A stretch of DNA of 9,653 nt from an uncultured Prevotellaceae bacterium (lineage in GTDB: Bacteria > Bacteroidota > Bacteroidia > Bacteroidales > Bacteroidaceae): positions 1 to 9,653 of the forward strand of contig CAMZHP010000103.1 of the NCBI GenBank assembly GCA_947306845.1, in the 5' to 3' direction. The position numbers and the translations under genes are program-made. The notes under the pieces were generated by a model that was given only the letters and a program-made list of their open reading frames with translations, was not told where the DNA came from and searched no databases. Shown piece after piece: positions 1 to 8,097 of this stretch; the first letter of the stretch is position 1; each line of letters starts with the position of its first letter.

Positions 1-212
1 TTTTTCTCGCCGTTTGCGATCACTTTACATATTCGATACTTTAGTCACCCAAATTCAACTACTTGTTAACAATTCTAAAATCCTGCTGTTTTGAATTGAC
101 TTTGCCACAAAAAAAGCATCATATATATAATACCTAAAACGGAGTCTTTGACCAACCAAATTTGAGGCTTTCAGCTCCAAATATAATGCTATATATGTTG
201 AAAAATGACAAA
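1..212. other. AT-rich leader region upstream of the first gene
   Basis: No convincing coding sequence or RNA gene is visible here. The stretch is AT-rich and includes an alternating A/T run at about 119-131. The frame of the first gene is open back to a TTG at 162, but the residues encoded between 162 and 212 do not resemble the start of a Gfo/Idh/MocA protein, so I read them as untranslated leader. One candidate Bacteroidota promoter lies at 13-44 and is listed separately. No upstream gene end is recognisable on either strand. Confidence 0.5.
13..44 (+). promoter_or_regulatory. candidate Bacteroidota-type promoter for the five-gene cluster
   Basis: A TTTG at 13-16 is followed after 20 nt by TACTTTAG at 37-44. 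The Bacteroidota primary sigma factor consensus is TTTG, about 19-21 nt, then TAnnTTTG; the -7 element here differs at one position. Transcription would start near 51 and give a 5' leader of about 160 nt before the ATG at 213. The match is imperfect and the region AT-rich, so a chance hit is quite possible. Confidence 0.3.
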
Positions 213-1190
213 ATGATGCGCGTCGGCGTAGTCGGCGCGGGATGGATTGCCGAGAAAGCTGCCATCACTTTGAACGGACTTGAGACTTGTGAATGTCATG
301 CCATTGCCTCACGCTCATTGGAGAAAGCCCAGGCCTTTGCACAACAATGGGATATTGGTAAAGCATACGGATCGTATGCTGAATTGTATTCTGACCCCGA
401 TATCGACCTGGTGTATGTCGCAACCCCTCACTCCCACCATTATGAAGTCACCCGCGATGCCCTGCTGGCCAACAAACCCTGCCTTGTGGAAAAAGCATTT
501 ATGGCCAACCATGCCGAGTCGGCAGCTATTGTTCAGCTGGCACATGAACGGGGTATTTTCCTTGCAGAGGCCATTTGGACCCGCTACCAACCCGTCGTAG
601 GGATAGTGCGCGACCTGATAGCCAGCGGCAGGATTGGAACGCCACGCCTGGTCACCGCCACTTTAGGTTACAGCATGGGTGAGAAGCCCCGCATCATGCG
701 TCCCGACCTTTGTGGAGGAGCCCTGCTCGACCTTGGTGTCTATGCCCTCAACTTTGTCAGGATGTTTTTCCCATCCGATATTGTCAGCATCGAAAGCCAA
801 TGTGTGAAGAGTGCCACTGGAATGGACCTTACTAATGCTATCAGTCTGGTTCTTGCTGACGGCATGCTATGCAACCTACAGTCGAGCGCAGCCTGCGTAG
901 GTGACAACATCGGTGTCATTGCCGGAACCGATGGCAATCTCATCATAGACAACATCAATAATCCGCAGAAAATCACGGTGAACACTCACGACAGAGAATT
1001 TGTGGAGGATATCCACGTGCCTCAGCAGATCACAGGCTATGAGTATCAGTTCATCGCATGCAGAGAAGCACTCATCGAGGGTTTGTTGGAGCCCCGTGAG
1101 ATGCCTCACGAAGAGACACTTTACATCATGCAACTCATGGACGGCTTACGCAAGAAATGGGGTGTACGCTATCCGATGGATGACTTTTGA
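213..1190 (+). CDS. Gfo/Idh/MocA-family NAD(P)-dependent oxidoreductase
   Basis: Probable cytoplasmic NAD(P)-dependent oxidoreductase acting on a sugar or related polyol; the substrate is not readable from sequence. From ATG 213 it is 325 aa, normal for the family. The N-terminal Rossmann fold opens with VGVVGAGWIA (residues 4-13). ATPHSHH (70-76) is the family strand-end motif. VEKAF (92-96) replaces the usual EKP, keeping catalytic Lys94 but with Ala for Pro. EAIWTRYQP (119-127) and GGALLDLGVY (168-177, candidate catalytic Asp173 and Tyr177) resemble the dihydrodiol dehydrogenase / D-xylose dehydrogenase-like branch. Start: the frame opens at TTG 162, with ATGs at 186, 195, 213 and 216. I chose 213 because the Rossmann strand begins three residues later; 195 or 186 remain possible. 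It lies 96 nt before the GH9 gene with no terminator between, so probably the first gene of the operon. Confidence 0.85.
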   Translation: MMRVGVVGAGWIAEKAAITLNGLETCECHAIASRSLEKAQAFAQQWDIGKAYGSYAELYSDPDIDLVYVATPHSHHYEVTRDALLANKPCLVEKAFMANHAESAAIVQLAHERGIFLAEAIWTRYQPVVGIVRDLIASGRIGTPRLVTATLGYSMGEKPRIMRPDLCGGALLDLGVYALNFVRMFFPSDIVSIESQCVKSATGMDLTNAISLVLADGMLCNLQSSAACVGDNIGVIAGTDGNLIIDNINNPQKITVNTHDREFVEDIHVPQQITGYEYQFIACREALIEGLLEPREMPHEETLYIMQLMDGLRKKWGVRYPMDDF

Positions 1191-1286
1191 ATTTATACTC
1201 CAAAAACAAAAGCAACGACTTAACACCCAGCAGAAAGAAAGCCTCAATTCGTCACATAAAAATAAAACAAGAAACATATACACTTT

Positions 1287-3902
1287 ATGATGAGAAAAGC
1301 TCTATTTTTTATGATGGGACTGGTGGCAGCCATGTCGGCCAGTGCTGATGATCTGCACCTGAACGACCTCGGTTATTTTGAGCGCCAGGGAGTCAACGTA
1401 CTCGTATTCAGCAACAGTTTCAATGGTGGATTCAACGATGAGAAAAACTCAGGCATCGAAATCATCCATCATGGCGTACGCACCGTGCAAGGTGGTGCTG
1501 TGCGTCTCAACAACACCCCTGAGCAATGGGATCTCGTGCCCAAGATGACCAATCGCAAGGTTGACCGTGAGAACAGCAGCATTGAGGTATCGATGCGGTA
1601 CGATGACTACGACTTCGACAGCCGTGTCGTAGTGACATCGAAAGGTCCGGCTGTTGAGATTGCCGTATGGCTGGACAAGCCTGTTCCTGAAGCCCTTGCC
1701 GGAGAAGCCGGATTCAACATCGAGTTTCTTCCCTCACAGTATTGGTTGAAAACATTCACCGTTGATGGTCGCCTCGGTCGTCTTCCCCGTTACGCGACCA
1801 GCGAGACCATCACCCGTCCCAACAGTGAGAAGCCCCGTCAGTTCAAGGGTTTCAAAACCTACGATGACCGCGGAACGAATCGTTTCATCGATCCCCTTCC
1901 CATCGAAACCGGCCATGTGATGACACTTGCCACCGACGACCCAGAGCGCACGATACGTGTCAGCAGTGAGGACAGCGAACTCAAACTCTACGACGGAAGG
2001 ATGCTCGCTCAGAACGGATGGTTTGTTTTGCGCAGCGTTTTACCCAAGGGCAAGACCGGCAAGGTGGTGACCTGGTTGGTGGAACCTCATGCCATTCCCG
2101 GATGGATACGCCAACCCAATATCGGTTTTTCACAGATCGGCTATATTCCCGAGCAGCCCAAGGTGGCAGTCATCGAACTCGACAAGAAAGACACCCCCCA
2201 GGCAAGTGCCTCGCTGATGCGCATCAACAACGACGGCAAGACAGAAGAAGTCCTTCGCAGCGACATCAAGCCTTGGGGTTCCTATTTCAAATACAATTAT
2301 GTGAAATTCGACTTCTCCGAGGTGAAACAGCCCGGTGTGTACTACATCCAGTATGGCAACACCCGCACCAACGATTTCCTCATCGATGAGCATGTGTATG
2401 ACAAAATTACCGATGCCACCACCGATGTGTGGGTGCCCATCCACATGAACCACATGTATGTGACCGAAGGTTACCGCACCTGGCATGGCGAACCATTCAA
2501 GGAAGGCTATTTGCAGGCTCCTCCCAGCGACCACTTCGATCTTCATAGACAGGGAAAGACCACCGACACGAAATACAAGCCCTATGAGCTGATTCCCGGA
2601 TTGAACATCGGAGGTTTCTTCGATGCCGGAGACTTTGATATTGAGACAGGTTCCAACATCAACGTGGTGCAGAACTTCATCCGTACATGGGAACTGTTCA
2701 AGCCGCAGCGCGACGAGACCTTTGTGAGCCAGGAGCAACGCTATGTCGACCTCCATCGTCCTGACGGTGTGCCTGATATCCTGCAGTTCATCGAGCACGG
2801 CACACTCAACCTCGTCGCCCAGGCTGAGCAAATCGGGCACATGGCTTCCACCCTCTCTAACTCTGTGCTTGACAACTACCATCATCTCGGCGATGCAGCC
2901 AGCATTACCGATGGTAAGCATTACGACCCCAGCCTGAAGCCCTATGAGGTATCTGCCGACGGTACGCGCAGCGGAACACCCGACGACATGTGGGCCTTCA
3001 CCACCCGCAACCCTCAACTTGACTTCCGTGCCGCCACCATGTTTGCCGCAGCAAGCCGTGCTCTGGATGGCTACAACGACGCCCTTGCCCAACGAGCACT
3101 TACGCAGTCGAAGAGACTGATGCAAGAGGCTTCAGACATCATCAAGCAAAGAGCCAACCAGACAAATGCCACACAGGAGGATTTCAACTGGGATGACGGC
3201 AACAACGATACCAACAACGCGAACAACAGGCAACGTCAGAACAGGAATCGCAGGAATCGTCAACATATGGGCGATATGGCCACCAACCTCCAACTCTACG
3301 GAGCCACCAAGGAGAAACAGTATCTCGACCATTTCCTTCAGCAAATCTGGGATGCCCTCGACCGCAACGTAGCCAACAACATGCAGACAGCCCTTGACGC
3401 CGTGCCCTACATGGATGACGCCTATCGCCAGCGGCTGCGTCCATACGTGGAGAAATACAAAACCTATATACGCAACTTCGATGAACAGAATCCCTATGGC
3501 GTGCCCATCGGTCTTGGCAACTGGGCTGGCGGCAATGCCGTCCTCAATTTCGGCACCACCGTGTGCTTCGCACATCTATACTACCCAGACATCGTGCCCA
3601 AGGAAGAGGCATACAGGGTAGCCAACTGGCTCTATGGTTGCCATCCCTATCACAACTACTCATTTGTGGCCGTTGTCGGAGCCACACGCCCCAAAGCTGT
3701 TTTCTATGGTAACAACAGGGCCGACTTCTCATTCATACCCGGCAATGTTGCACCAGGACTGCTGTTCCGCCAGCCCGACCATTTTGAGAATTTTGATGAC
3801 TGGCCCTTCCTCTGGGGACAGAATGAGGGAACCATCGCCGGCAACACCCAATATATCATATTTGGTTCGGCACTGAAAAGAATCATCAATGGCAATAATT
3901 AG
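1287..3902 (+). CDS. secreted glycoside hydrolase family 9 protein with extra N-terminal domain
   Basis: Predicted exported enzyme hydrolysing beta-linked glycans (GH9 includes endoglucanases and related exo-acting enzymes). Of 871 aa, residues 1-20 form a signal peptide ending SASA. Residues about 23-270 are a beta-rich domain seen in Bacteroidota GH9 proteins, of unknown role. Residues about 277-368 match the cellulase N-terminal Ig-like domain (FSQIGYIPEQPKVAV). The (alpha/alpha)6 catalytic domain runs from about 375 to 866. GGFFDAGDF (442-450) carries the catalytic Asp pair 446/449, and WGQNEGTI (843-850) carries the predicted acid Glu847, so the enzyme should be active. Oddities: an Asn/Arg/Gln-rich hydrophilic insert (622-659) inside the catalytic domain, and no canonical His-Arg substrate motif before the catalytic Glu. 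Start: ATG 1287 or 1290, equivalent for the signal peptide. The stop precedes the next gene's earliest possible start by 3 nt. Export is predicted; periplasm versus cell surface cannot be decided, as no lipobox Cys is present. Confidence 0.88.
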   Translation: MMRKALFFMMGLVAAMSASADDLHLNDLGYFERQGVNVLVFSNSFNGGFNDEKNSGIEIIHHGVRTVQGGAVRLNNTPEQWDLVPKMTNRKVDRENSSIEVSMRYDDYDFDSRVVVTSKGPAVEIAVWLDKPVPEALAGEAGFNIEFLPSQYWLKTFTVDGRLGRLPRYATSETITRPNSEKPRQFKGFKTYDDRGTNRFIDPLPIETGHVMTLATDDPERTIRVSSEDSELKLYDGRMLAQNGWFVLRSVLPKGKTGKVVTWLVEPHAIPGWIRQPNIGFSQIGYIPEQPKVAVIELDKKDTPQASASLMRINNDGKTEEVLRSDIKPWGSYFKYNYVKFDFSEVKQPGVYYIQYGNTRTNDFLIDEHVYDKITDATTDVWVPIHMNHMYVTEGYRTWHGEPFKEGYLQAPPSDHFDLHRQGKTTDTKYKPYELIPGLNIGGFFDAGDFDIETGSNINVVQNFIRTWELFKPQRDETFVSQEQRYVDLHRPDGVPDILQFIEHGTLNLVAQAEQIGHMASTLSNSVLDNYHHLGDAASITDGKHYDPSLKPYEVSADGTRSGTPDDMWAFTTRNPQLDFRAATMFAAASRALDGYNDALAQRALTQSKRLMQEASDIIKQRANQTNATQEDFNWDDGNNDTNNANNRQRQNRNRRNRQHMGDMATNLQLYGATKEKQYLDHFLQQIWDALDRNVANNMQTALDAVPYMDDAYRQRLRPYVEKYKTYIRNFDEQNPYGVPIGLGNWAGGNAVLNFGTTVCFAHLYYPDIVPKEEAYRVANWLYGCHPYHNYSFVAVVGATRPKAVFYGNNRADFSFIPGNVAPGLLFRQPDHFENFDDWPFLWGQNEGTIAGNTQYIIFGSALKRIINGNN
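3150..3263 (+). repeat. Asn/Arg/Gln-rich low-complexity segment in the GH9 gene
   Basis: Codes for GH9 residues 622-659, dominated by Asn, Arg, Gln and Asp with almost no hydrophobic residues after the first third, including a run NNDTNNANNRQRQNRNRRNR. The flanks are ordinary amphipathic helices, so this looks like a disordered loop inserted between two catalytic-domain helices. It keeps the reading frame. The composition is seen directly; the disorder and surface position are inferred. Confidence 0.7.
3242..3259 (+). repeat. 9-bp perfect tandem duplication
   Basis: CAGGAATCG occurs twice in direct succession (3242-3250 and 3251-3259). It is in frame with the GH9 gene and adds a copy of an Asn-Arg-rich tripeptide, which suggests the insert grew by replication slippage. 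It is short, so chance is not excluded. Confidence 0.6.
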
Positions 3903-3941
3903 GTAGTGAAAGAAGTTAACGAATCAAGCCATATGATTTGT

Positions 3942-6845
3942 ATGTCGATCAAGTCGGGGCAGAAACGCCTCCTCCTTCTCATGTTGTTTCTGGCAGTTGT
4001 TGCCAGTATTCATGCCCAACCCAGAGAAGGACTCACCATCAGCGGCCACCTCACGGATGTTGAAGAGAAAGAACCCATAGAACAAGCCACCATCCAACTG
4101 TTCCGTGTGAAAGACAGCACCTTCGTGGGCGGTACGCTGACCGACCAGCGTGGCAATTTTTCCGTGGAAGCGCCATCCAACGGCACCTATCGGTTGCGCA
4201 TCTCTTCCATCGCCTACCAGACCATCGAGCGCGAAGTGACCTTGCGGCGTGAGCAAAGCGTTGACCTGGGCACCCTGTTCATGTCGCCGGAAAGCATCAC
4301 GCTGAAGGAAGCCGTTGTCACCGGGCGCGTTCCCCAAGTCGTTGTCAAGAAAGACACGCTCGTTTACAATCCAGATGCCTACCGCACCCCTGAAGGCTCC
4401 GCCATTGAGGAACTTCTCAAGCGCATCCCCGGTGCCGAGGTTGACGAAGACGGGAATATCACCATCAACGGTAAGGAAGTGAAGAAAATCCTGATTGACG
4501 GCAAGGAGTTCATGCTCGGCGACGTAGAGACAGCCTTGAAGAATATCCCGGTCTCCATTATCCAGAACATGAAGTTCTACGACCAGCAAAGCGACCAATC
4601 ACGTATCACCGGCATTGATGATGGCAACAAGGAGACGGTGATAGACTTCACCATCAAGAAGGGGATGAACCGAGGCTATATGACCAACCTCGATATCGCC
4701 GGCGGCACGCACCACCGTTATGCCTCACGTGGAATGGGTAGCAGCTTCACCGACAAAACCCGTTTCGTGCTCCTGGGCAACCTCAACAACAAGGAGGAGA
4801 ATGCTGGCTGGTGGAACCGGCGCGGCCTGAACACCCGCAAGATGCTGGGCACCAACTTCAACTATGATGACGGCAAGAAACTGAAAGTGGACTTCAGTTT
4901 ACGTTGGAACCACCGCAATGGCGACAACAAGACAAACAACACCAGCGAGAATTTCTATAGCGAAACCTCGCGCACATTCTCCAACAGCCAGTCACAGAAC
5001 TTCACCCGCAGCGACAATTGGAACGGCAACATGCGTGTGGAGTGGCGCCCCGACAGCCTGACCAACATTCTGTTGCGTGCCAATGGCAGCTATGGCACCA
5101 ACGACGGAACAACCACCTCCGTCTCCGGCACCTTCAATGCCGATCCCTACCTCTATGTCCCCGACCCACTGGCCGCACTGGAATCTTTCGATCCCTCCAA
5201 TCCCCTCGCCCCCTATCTTGTGAACCACAACATCAATGCGAATCTTTCGTATGGTCGCAACAAGAACGCTTGGGGCATGCTCCAACTCTATCGACGCCTG
5301 AACCCTCACGGCCGCAACATCACGCTACGGGCTGAAGTCAGCGGAGGCGACAGCGAAAACAAGAACGTGTCTAACAATGACGTACATCTCTTCCTCGTCA
5401 AGAACCAATACGGACAGGACTCGACGTACTTCACCCCGCGCTACAACACGACCCCTTCGGACAACAGCGGCTATGTATTGAGCGCTACCTATACAGAGCC
5501 ATTATGGAAGGGCGCACACCTCATGGCCAACTACGAGATGCGCTACAACCAAAACAAGAGCGACCGGCAGACCTACGATTTCAGCCATGAGCCTACCAAT
5601 ATCTTCTTGGGCATCACACCCCATTACCGTGACTGGGACTCCTGGCTCTCTCCCGTAGAGGACCGTCTTGACAACTTCCTCGACAAAAACCTAAGCCGTT
5701 TTTCAGAATACAAGAACTACACCCATAACCTGCGCCTCACATTGCGCCACAGGGTGGAGAAGTATGACTACAACATCGGATTCCTTGTACAGCCCCAACA
5801 CTCCAACTTCATCCAGGACTACCGGGGCATATATGTCGATACGGTGCGCAACGTCACCAACTTCACACCAACAATCGATTTCCACTACAAGTTCACCGAC
5901 CAAAGCAACATCTGGGTACACTACCGCGGCGACACACGTCAGCCAGACATCACACAGCTGCTCGACATCACCGATGACTCCAACCCCCTCTACATCACTC
6001 AGGGCAACCCAGGCCTGAAGCCGCAGTTCACCAATTCGCTGAATGCCTATTTCAACAACTACACCTCTCGACACAAACGCTCGATTGTGGCCTATGCCAA
6101 CTACAGGCACACGCGCAACAGCATCTCCAACCTTGTGCGCTACAACCCTAATACCGGCGGCAGCACATCGAGGCCAGAGAACATCAACGGCAACTGGAAC
6201 ATGGACGGAGGCTTCACCTTCAACACAGCCCTCGATACGACGGCACACTGGAACGTGGGCACAGAGACACGTGTACGCTACAACAACTATGTGAGTTATG
6301 TGGCACAACAAAAAGCCGATGCGCAGAAGAACACCACTCGCTCCATCAACCTCAATGAGCGACTGACAGCCGGGTTCCGCAACGACTGGCTTGAGATAGG
6401 AATAGACGGCAACATCAACTTCCAGCACTCCCGCAACAAGCTTCAGCCCAATGCCGACCTCGACACGTGGCAGTTTAACTACGGCGGACATTTCCTGCTT
6501 CGCCTGCCCTATGAGATTGAGGTGAGCAGCAACCTGCATGAGCGTAGCAGGCGCGGTTACAACGACCCATCGATGAACACCAATGAGCTCATCTGGAACG
6601 GTCAGGTATCCAAGACCTTCCTCAAGAGCAAAACCCTGACAATCGCTCTCAACTTCTACGACATCCTCGGTCAGCAAAGCAACTACGAGCGGTGGGTAAA
6701 CGCCACCAGCCGCAGCGACACGCAGTATAACAGCATCAACTCCTATGCCATGCTGCATGTGCGCTACAGGCTCAACATGTTTGGCGGCAAGGTCGACACC
6801 GAAGGCCGCTACGACAAGAAATGGGGCAACAGGGACCGCCGCTGA
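3942..6845 (+). CDS. TonB-dependent-receptor-like outer-membrane beta-barrel protein
   Basis: Predicted outer-membrane barrel of the large Bacteroidota family related to TonB-dependent receptors; ligand unknown. From ATG 3942 it is 967 aa. Residues 1-26 are a signal peptide (Arg/Lys n-region, Leu-rich core, cleavage after SIHA or SIHAQ). Residues about 33-116 form a carboxypeptidase-regulatory-like beta-sandwich (ISGHLTD at the start, then GTLTDQRGNFSV). Residues about 120-240 are a plug-like domain opening with LKEAVVTG and containing IEELLKRIPG and the repeated NGKEVKKILIDGKEF type. From about 245 to the end, alternating aromatic/polar strands rich in Asn, Tyr and Arg indicate the barrel. 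It lacks a SusD partner, so it is not a standard SusC. Start: GTG 3906, ATG 3933 and ATG 3942 are all in frame. I prefer 3942 because it gives a compact signal peptide; GTG 3906, three bases after the GH9 stop, would imply tighter coupling. Energised transport is a family inference; some members may have structural or adhesion roles. Confidence 0.82.
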   Translation: MSIKSGQKRLLLLMLFLAVVASIHAQPREGLTISGHLTDVEEKEPIEQATIQLFRVKDSTFVGGTLTDQRGNFSVEAPSNGTYRLRISSIAYQTIEREVTLRREQSVDLGTLFMSPESITLKEAVVTGRVPQVVVKKDTLVYNPDAYRTPEGSAIEELLKRIPGAEVDEDGNITINGKEVKKILIDGKEFMLGDVETALKNIPVSIIQNMKFYDQQSDQSRITGIDDGNKETVIDFTIKKGMNRGYMTNLDIAGGTHHRYASRGMGSSFTDKTRFVLLGNLNNKEENAGWWNRRGLNTRKMLGTNFNYDDGKKLKVDFSLRWNHRNGDNKTNNTSENFYSETSRTFSNSQSQNFTRSDNWNGNMRVEWRPDSLTNILLRANGSYGTNDGTTTSVSGTFNADPYLYVPDPLAALESFDPSNPLAPYLVNHNINANLSYGRNKNAWGMLQLYRRLNPHGRNITLRAEVSGGDSENKNVSNNDVHLFLVKNQYGQDSTYFTPRYNTTPSDNSGYVLSATYTEPLWKGAHLMANYEMRYNQNKSDRQTYDFSHEPTNIFLGITPHYRDWDSWLSPVEDRLDNFLDKNLSRFSEYKNYTHNLRLTLRHRVEKYDYNIGFLVQPQHSNFIQDYRGIYVDTVRNVTNFTPTIDFHYKFTDQSNIWVHYRGDTRQPDITQLLDITDDSNPLYITQGNPGLKPQFTNSLNAYFNNYTSRHKRSIVAYANYRHTRNSISNLVRYNPNTGGSTSRPENINGNWNMDGGFTFNTALDTTAHWNVGTETRVRYNNYVSYVAQQKADAQKNTTRSINLNERLTAGFRNDWLEIGIDGNINFQHSRNKLQPNADLDTWQFNYGGHFLLRLPYEIEVSSNLHERSRRGYNDPSMNTNELIWNGQVSKTFLKSKTLTIALNFYDILGQQSNYERWVNATSRSDTQYNSINSYAMLHVRYRLNMFGGKVDTEGRYDKKWGNRDRR

Positions 6846-6912
6846 CCCTTCTGCTCACAGCAAGCAAAAACCAATATACAATCATAAGAATAGTAAAGAA
6901 AACAGTAAGAGA

Positions 6913-8097
6913 ATGAAAGATTTTGTTTATTATGCTCCCACCGAAGTGGTGTTTGGCGAGCAGTCAGAGGAGCGTGTCGCCTCTCTGACAAAAAAATATG
7001 GAGGCACGAAAGTGCTTGTTCACTACGGTGGCCAAAGTGCCGTGCGCTCAGGACTGCTTGACAAGATATGCGGTTTGCTCCGCGAGGGCGGCATCGAATA
7101 TGTCACCCTGGGAGGAGTCGTCCCCAATCCCCGTCTGTCGAAAGTATATGAAGGCATCGAACTATGCCGCAAAGAGCAAGTTGACTTCCTCCTCGCCGTG
7201 GGTGGCGGAAGCGTCATCGACTCAGCCAAGGCTATTGCCTACGGTGTATGCTACGATGGTGATGTGTGGGACTTCTATCTCGGAAAGGCTGAGCCAGAGA
7301 AAATGCTCCCCGTAGCCACCGTGCTGACGATCCCCGCCGCAGGAAGCGAGATGAGTGAGGCCAGCGTCATCACCAACGAGGACGGCGACGTCAAGCTAGG
7401 CTATTCCAACGACATGTCACGCCCGAAGTTTGCCATCATGAACCCCCGCCGCACGTTCACCCTCCCACCCTATCAGACAGCTGCCGGTGTCACCGACATG
7501 ATGATGCACACGATGGAGCGCTATTTCACCAAAGACGATGACATGGACCTCACCACCGACCTGGCAGAGGCTGTGCTCCGCCGGATGAAGACAGCCATCT
7601 TCCCTGTGCTGAAGAATCCGGAAGATTACCGCAACCGCGCCCAGATCATGTGGGGCGGCAGTGTCGCCCACAACGGTCTGACAGGATGTGGCATCAGCGA
7701 CGACTGGGCCACCCACCAGCTGGAGCACGAGCTGAGCGGCATGTTCGACGTTACCCATGGAGCCGGTCTGGCTGCCATCTGGCCAAGTTGGGCCCGCTAT
7801 GTGATGCACGAGAACCTCAGCCGTTTTGTGCGTTTCGCCGTGAATGTGATGGATGTACCCAACGACTTCACCGACCCTGAAGGAACTGCGCTGAAAGGCA
7901 TTGAGGCAATGGAATGCTTCTATCATGCCATCGGCATGCCCATCAACATCAAGGAACTGATCGGTCGCGACATCACCGATGACGAGATCCGTGAGATGGC
8001 CCGCAAATGCAGCCGTGACAACACCGCGAGCTGCGGCTGCCTCAAGGTTTTGAAAGTAGAAGACATGGAAGCAATCTATAAAATGGCACGAGGATGA
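6913..8097 (+). CDS. iron-containing alcohol dehydrogenase (BDH/YqhD-type)
   Basis: Cytoplasmic NAD(P)H-dependent group III alcohol dehydrogenase that interconverts aldehydes and alcohols; in this subgroup aldehyde reduction with NADPH is usual. It has 394 aa, the typical length. The N-terminal dinucleotide domain includes YGGQSAVRSG (38-47), equivalent to the NADPH-preferring butanol dehydrogenase motif, and VGGGSVIDSAK (96-106), which binds the pyrophosphate. The C-terminal helical domain supplies the metal ligands: Asp195 and His199 in GVTDMMMH, His272 in EHELSG and His282 in THGAGLA, so all four are present. The frame stays open back to 6745 inside the preceding gene, but family similarity starts with MKDFVYYAPTEVVFG, so ATG 6913 is the start, 67 nt after the barrel gene with no terminator between. 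Its stop overlaps the next start by ATGA. A Cys group near the C-terminus (366, 374, 376) is a minor local peculiarity. The true substrate is unknown; a sugar-derived aldehyde or general aldehyde detoxification both fit. Confidence 0.9.
   Translation: MKDFVYYAPTEVVFGEQSEERVASLTKKYGGTKVLVHYGGQSAVRSGLLDKICGLLREGGIEYVTLGGVVPNPRLSKVYEGIELCRKEQVDFLLAVGGGSVIDSAKAIAYGVCYDGDVWDFYLGKAEPEKMLPVATVLTIPAAGSEMSEASVITNEDGDVKLGYSNDMSRPKFAIMNPRRTFTLPPYQTAAGVTDMMMHTMERYFTKDDDMDLTTDLAEAVLRRMKTAIFPVLKNPEDYRNRAQIMWGGSVAHNGLTGCGISDDWATHQLEHELSGMFDVTHGAGLAAIWPSWARYVMHENLSRFVRFAVNVMDVPNDFTDPEGTALKGIEAMECFYHAIGMPINIKELIGRDITDDEIREMARKCSRDNTASCGCLKVLKVEDMEAIYKMARG

Noticed and set aside
102..131. E. coli-like promoter: TTGCCA, 18 nt, TATAAT
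   Set aside because: Bacteroidota primary sigma factors use TTTG/TAnnTTTG elements rather than -35/-10 hexamers, and such a match arises easily in an A/T run.
161..181. Weak inverted repeat before the first gene (TTTGAG with CTCCAAA)
   Set aside because: The stem needs a bulge and is A/T-rich; there is not enough pairing to support a riboswitch or operator.
162..212. TTG 162 as start of the first gene
   Set aside because: The encoded extra 17 residues have no family counterpart, and ATG 213 stands directly before the Rossmann strand.
1191..1286. Possible terminator or promoter between the oxidoreductase and GH9 genes
   Set aside because: No inverted repeat with T-run and no TTTG/TAnnTTTG pair is present; the 96-nt gap is best read as an untranslated spacer within an operon.
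2130..3125. 331-codon open frame on the minus strand inside the GH9 gene
   Set aside because: It lies fully antisense to a gene with strong family motifs, its product resembles no known fold, and long antisense frames are expected from the codon bias of this GC-richer coding DNA.
3924..4598. 224-codon minus-strand frame over the start of the barrel gene
   Set aside because: Antisense shadow of the signal peptide, regulatory-like and plug regions; no recognisable protein features.
5703..6758. 351-codon open frame on the minus strand inside the barrel gene
   Set aside because: Antisense shadow: Val/Gly/Ala-rich translation without domain motifs, no promoter or ribosome site, and the plus-strand gene is clearly real.
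6745..6912. Upstream extension of the alcohol dehydrogenase frame into the barrel gene
   Set aside because: The added 56 residues read in a different frame of a real gene and match nothing in the family; similarity begins at ATG 6913.
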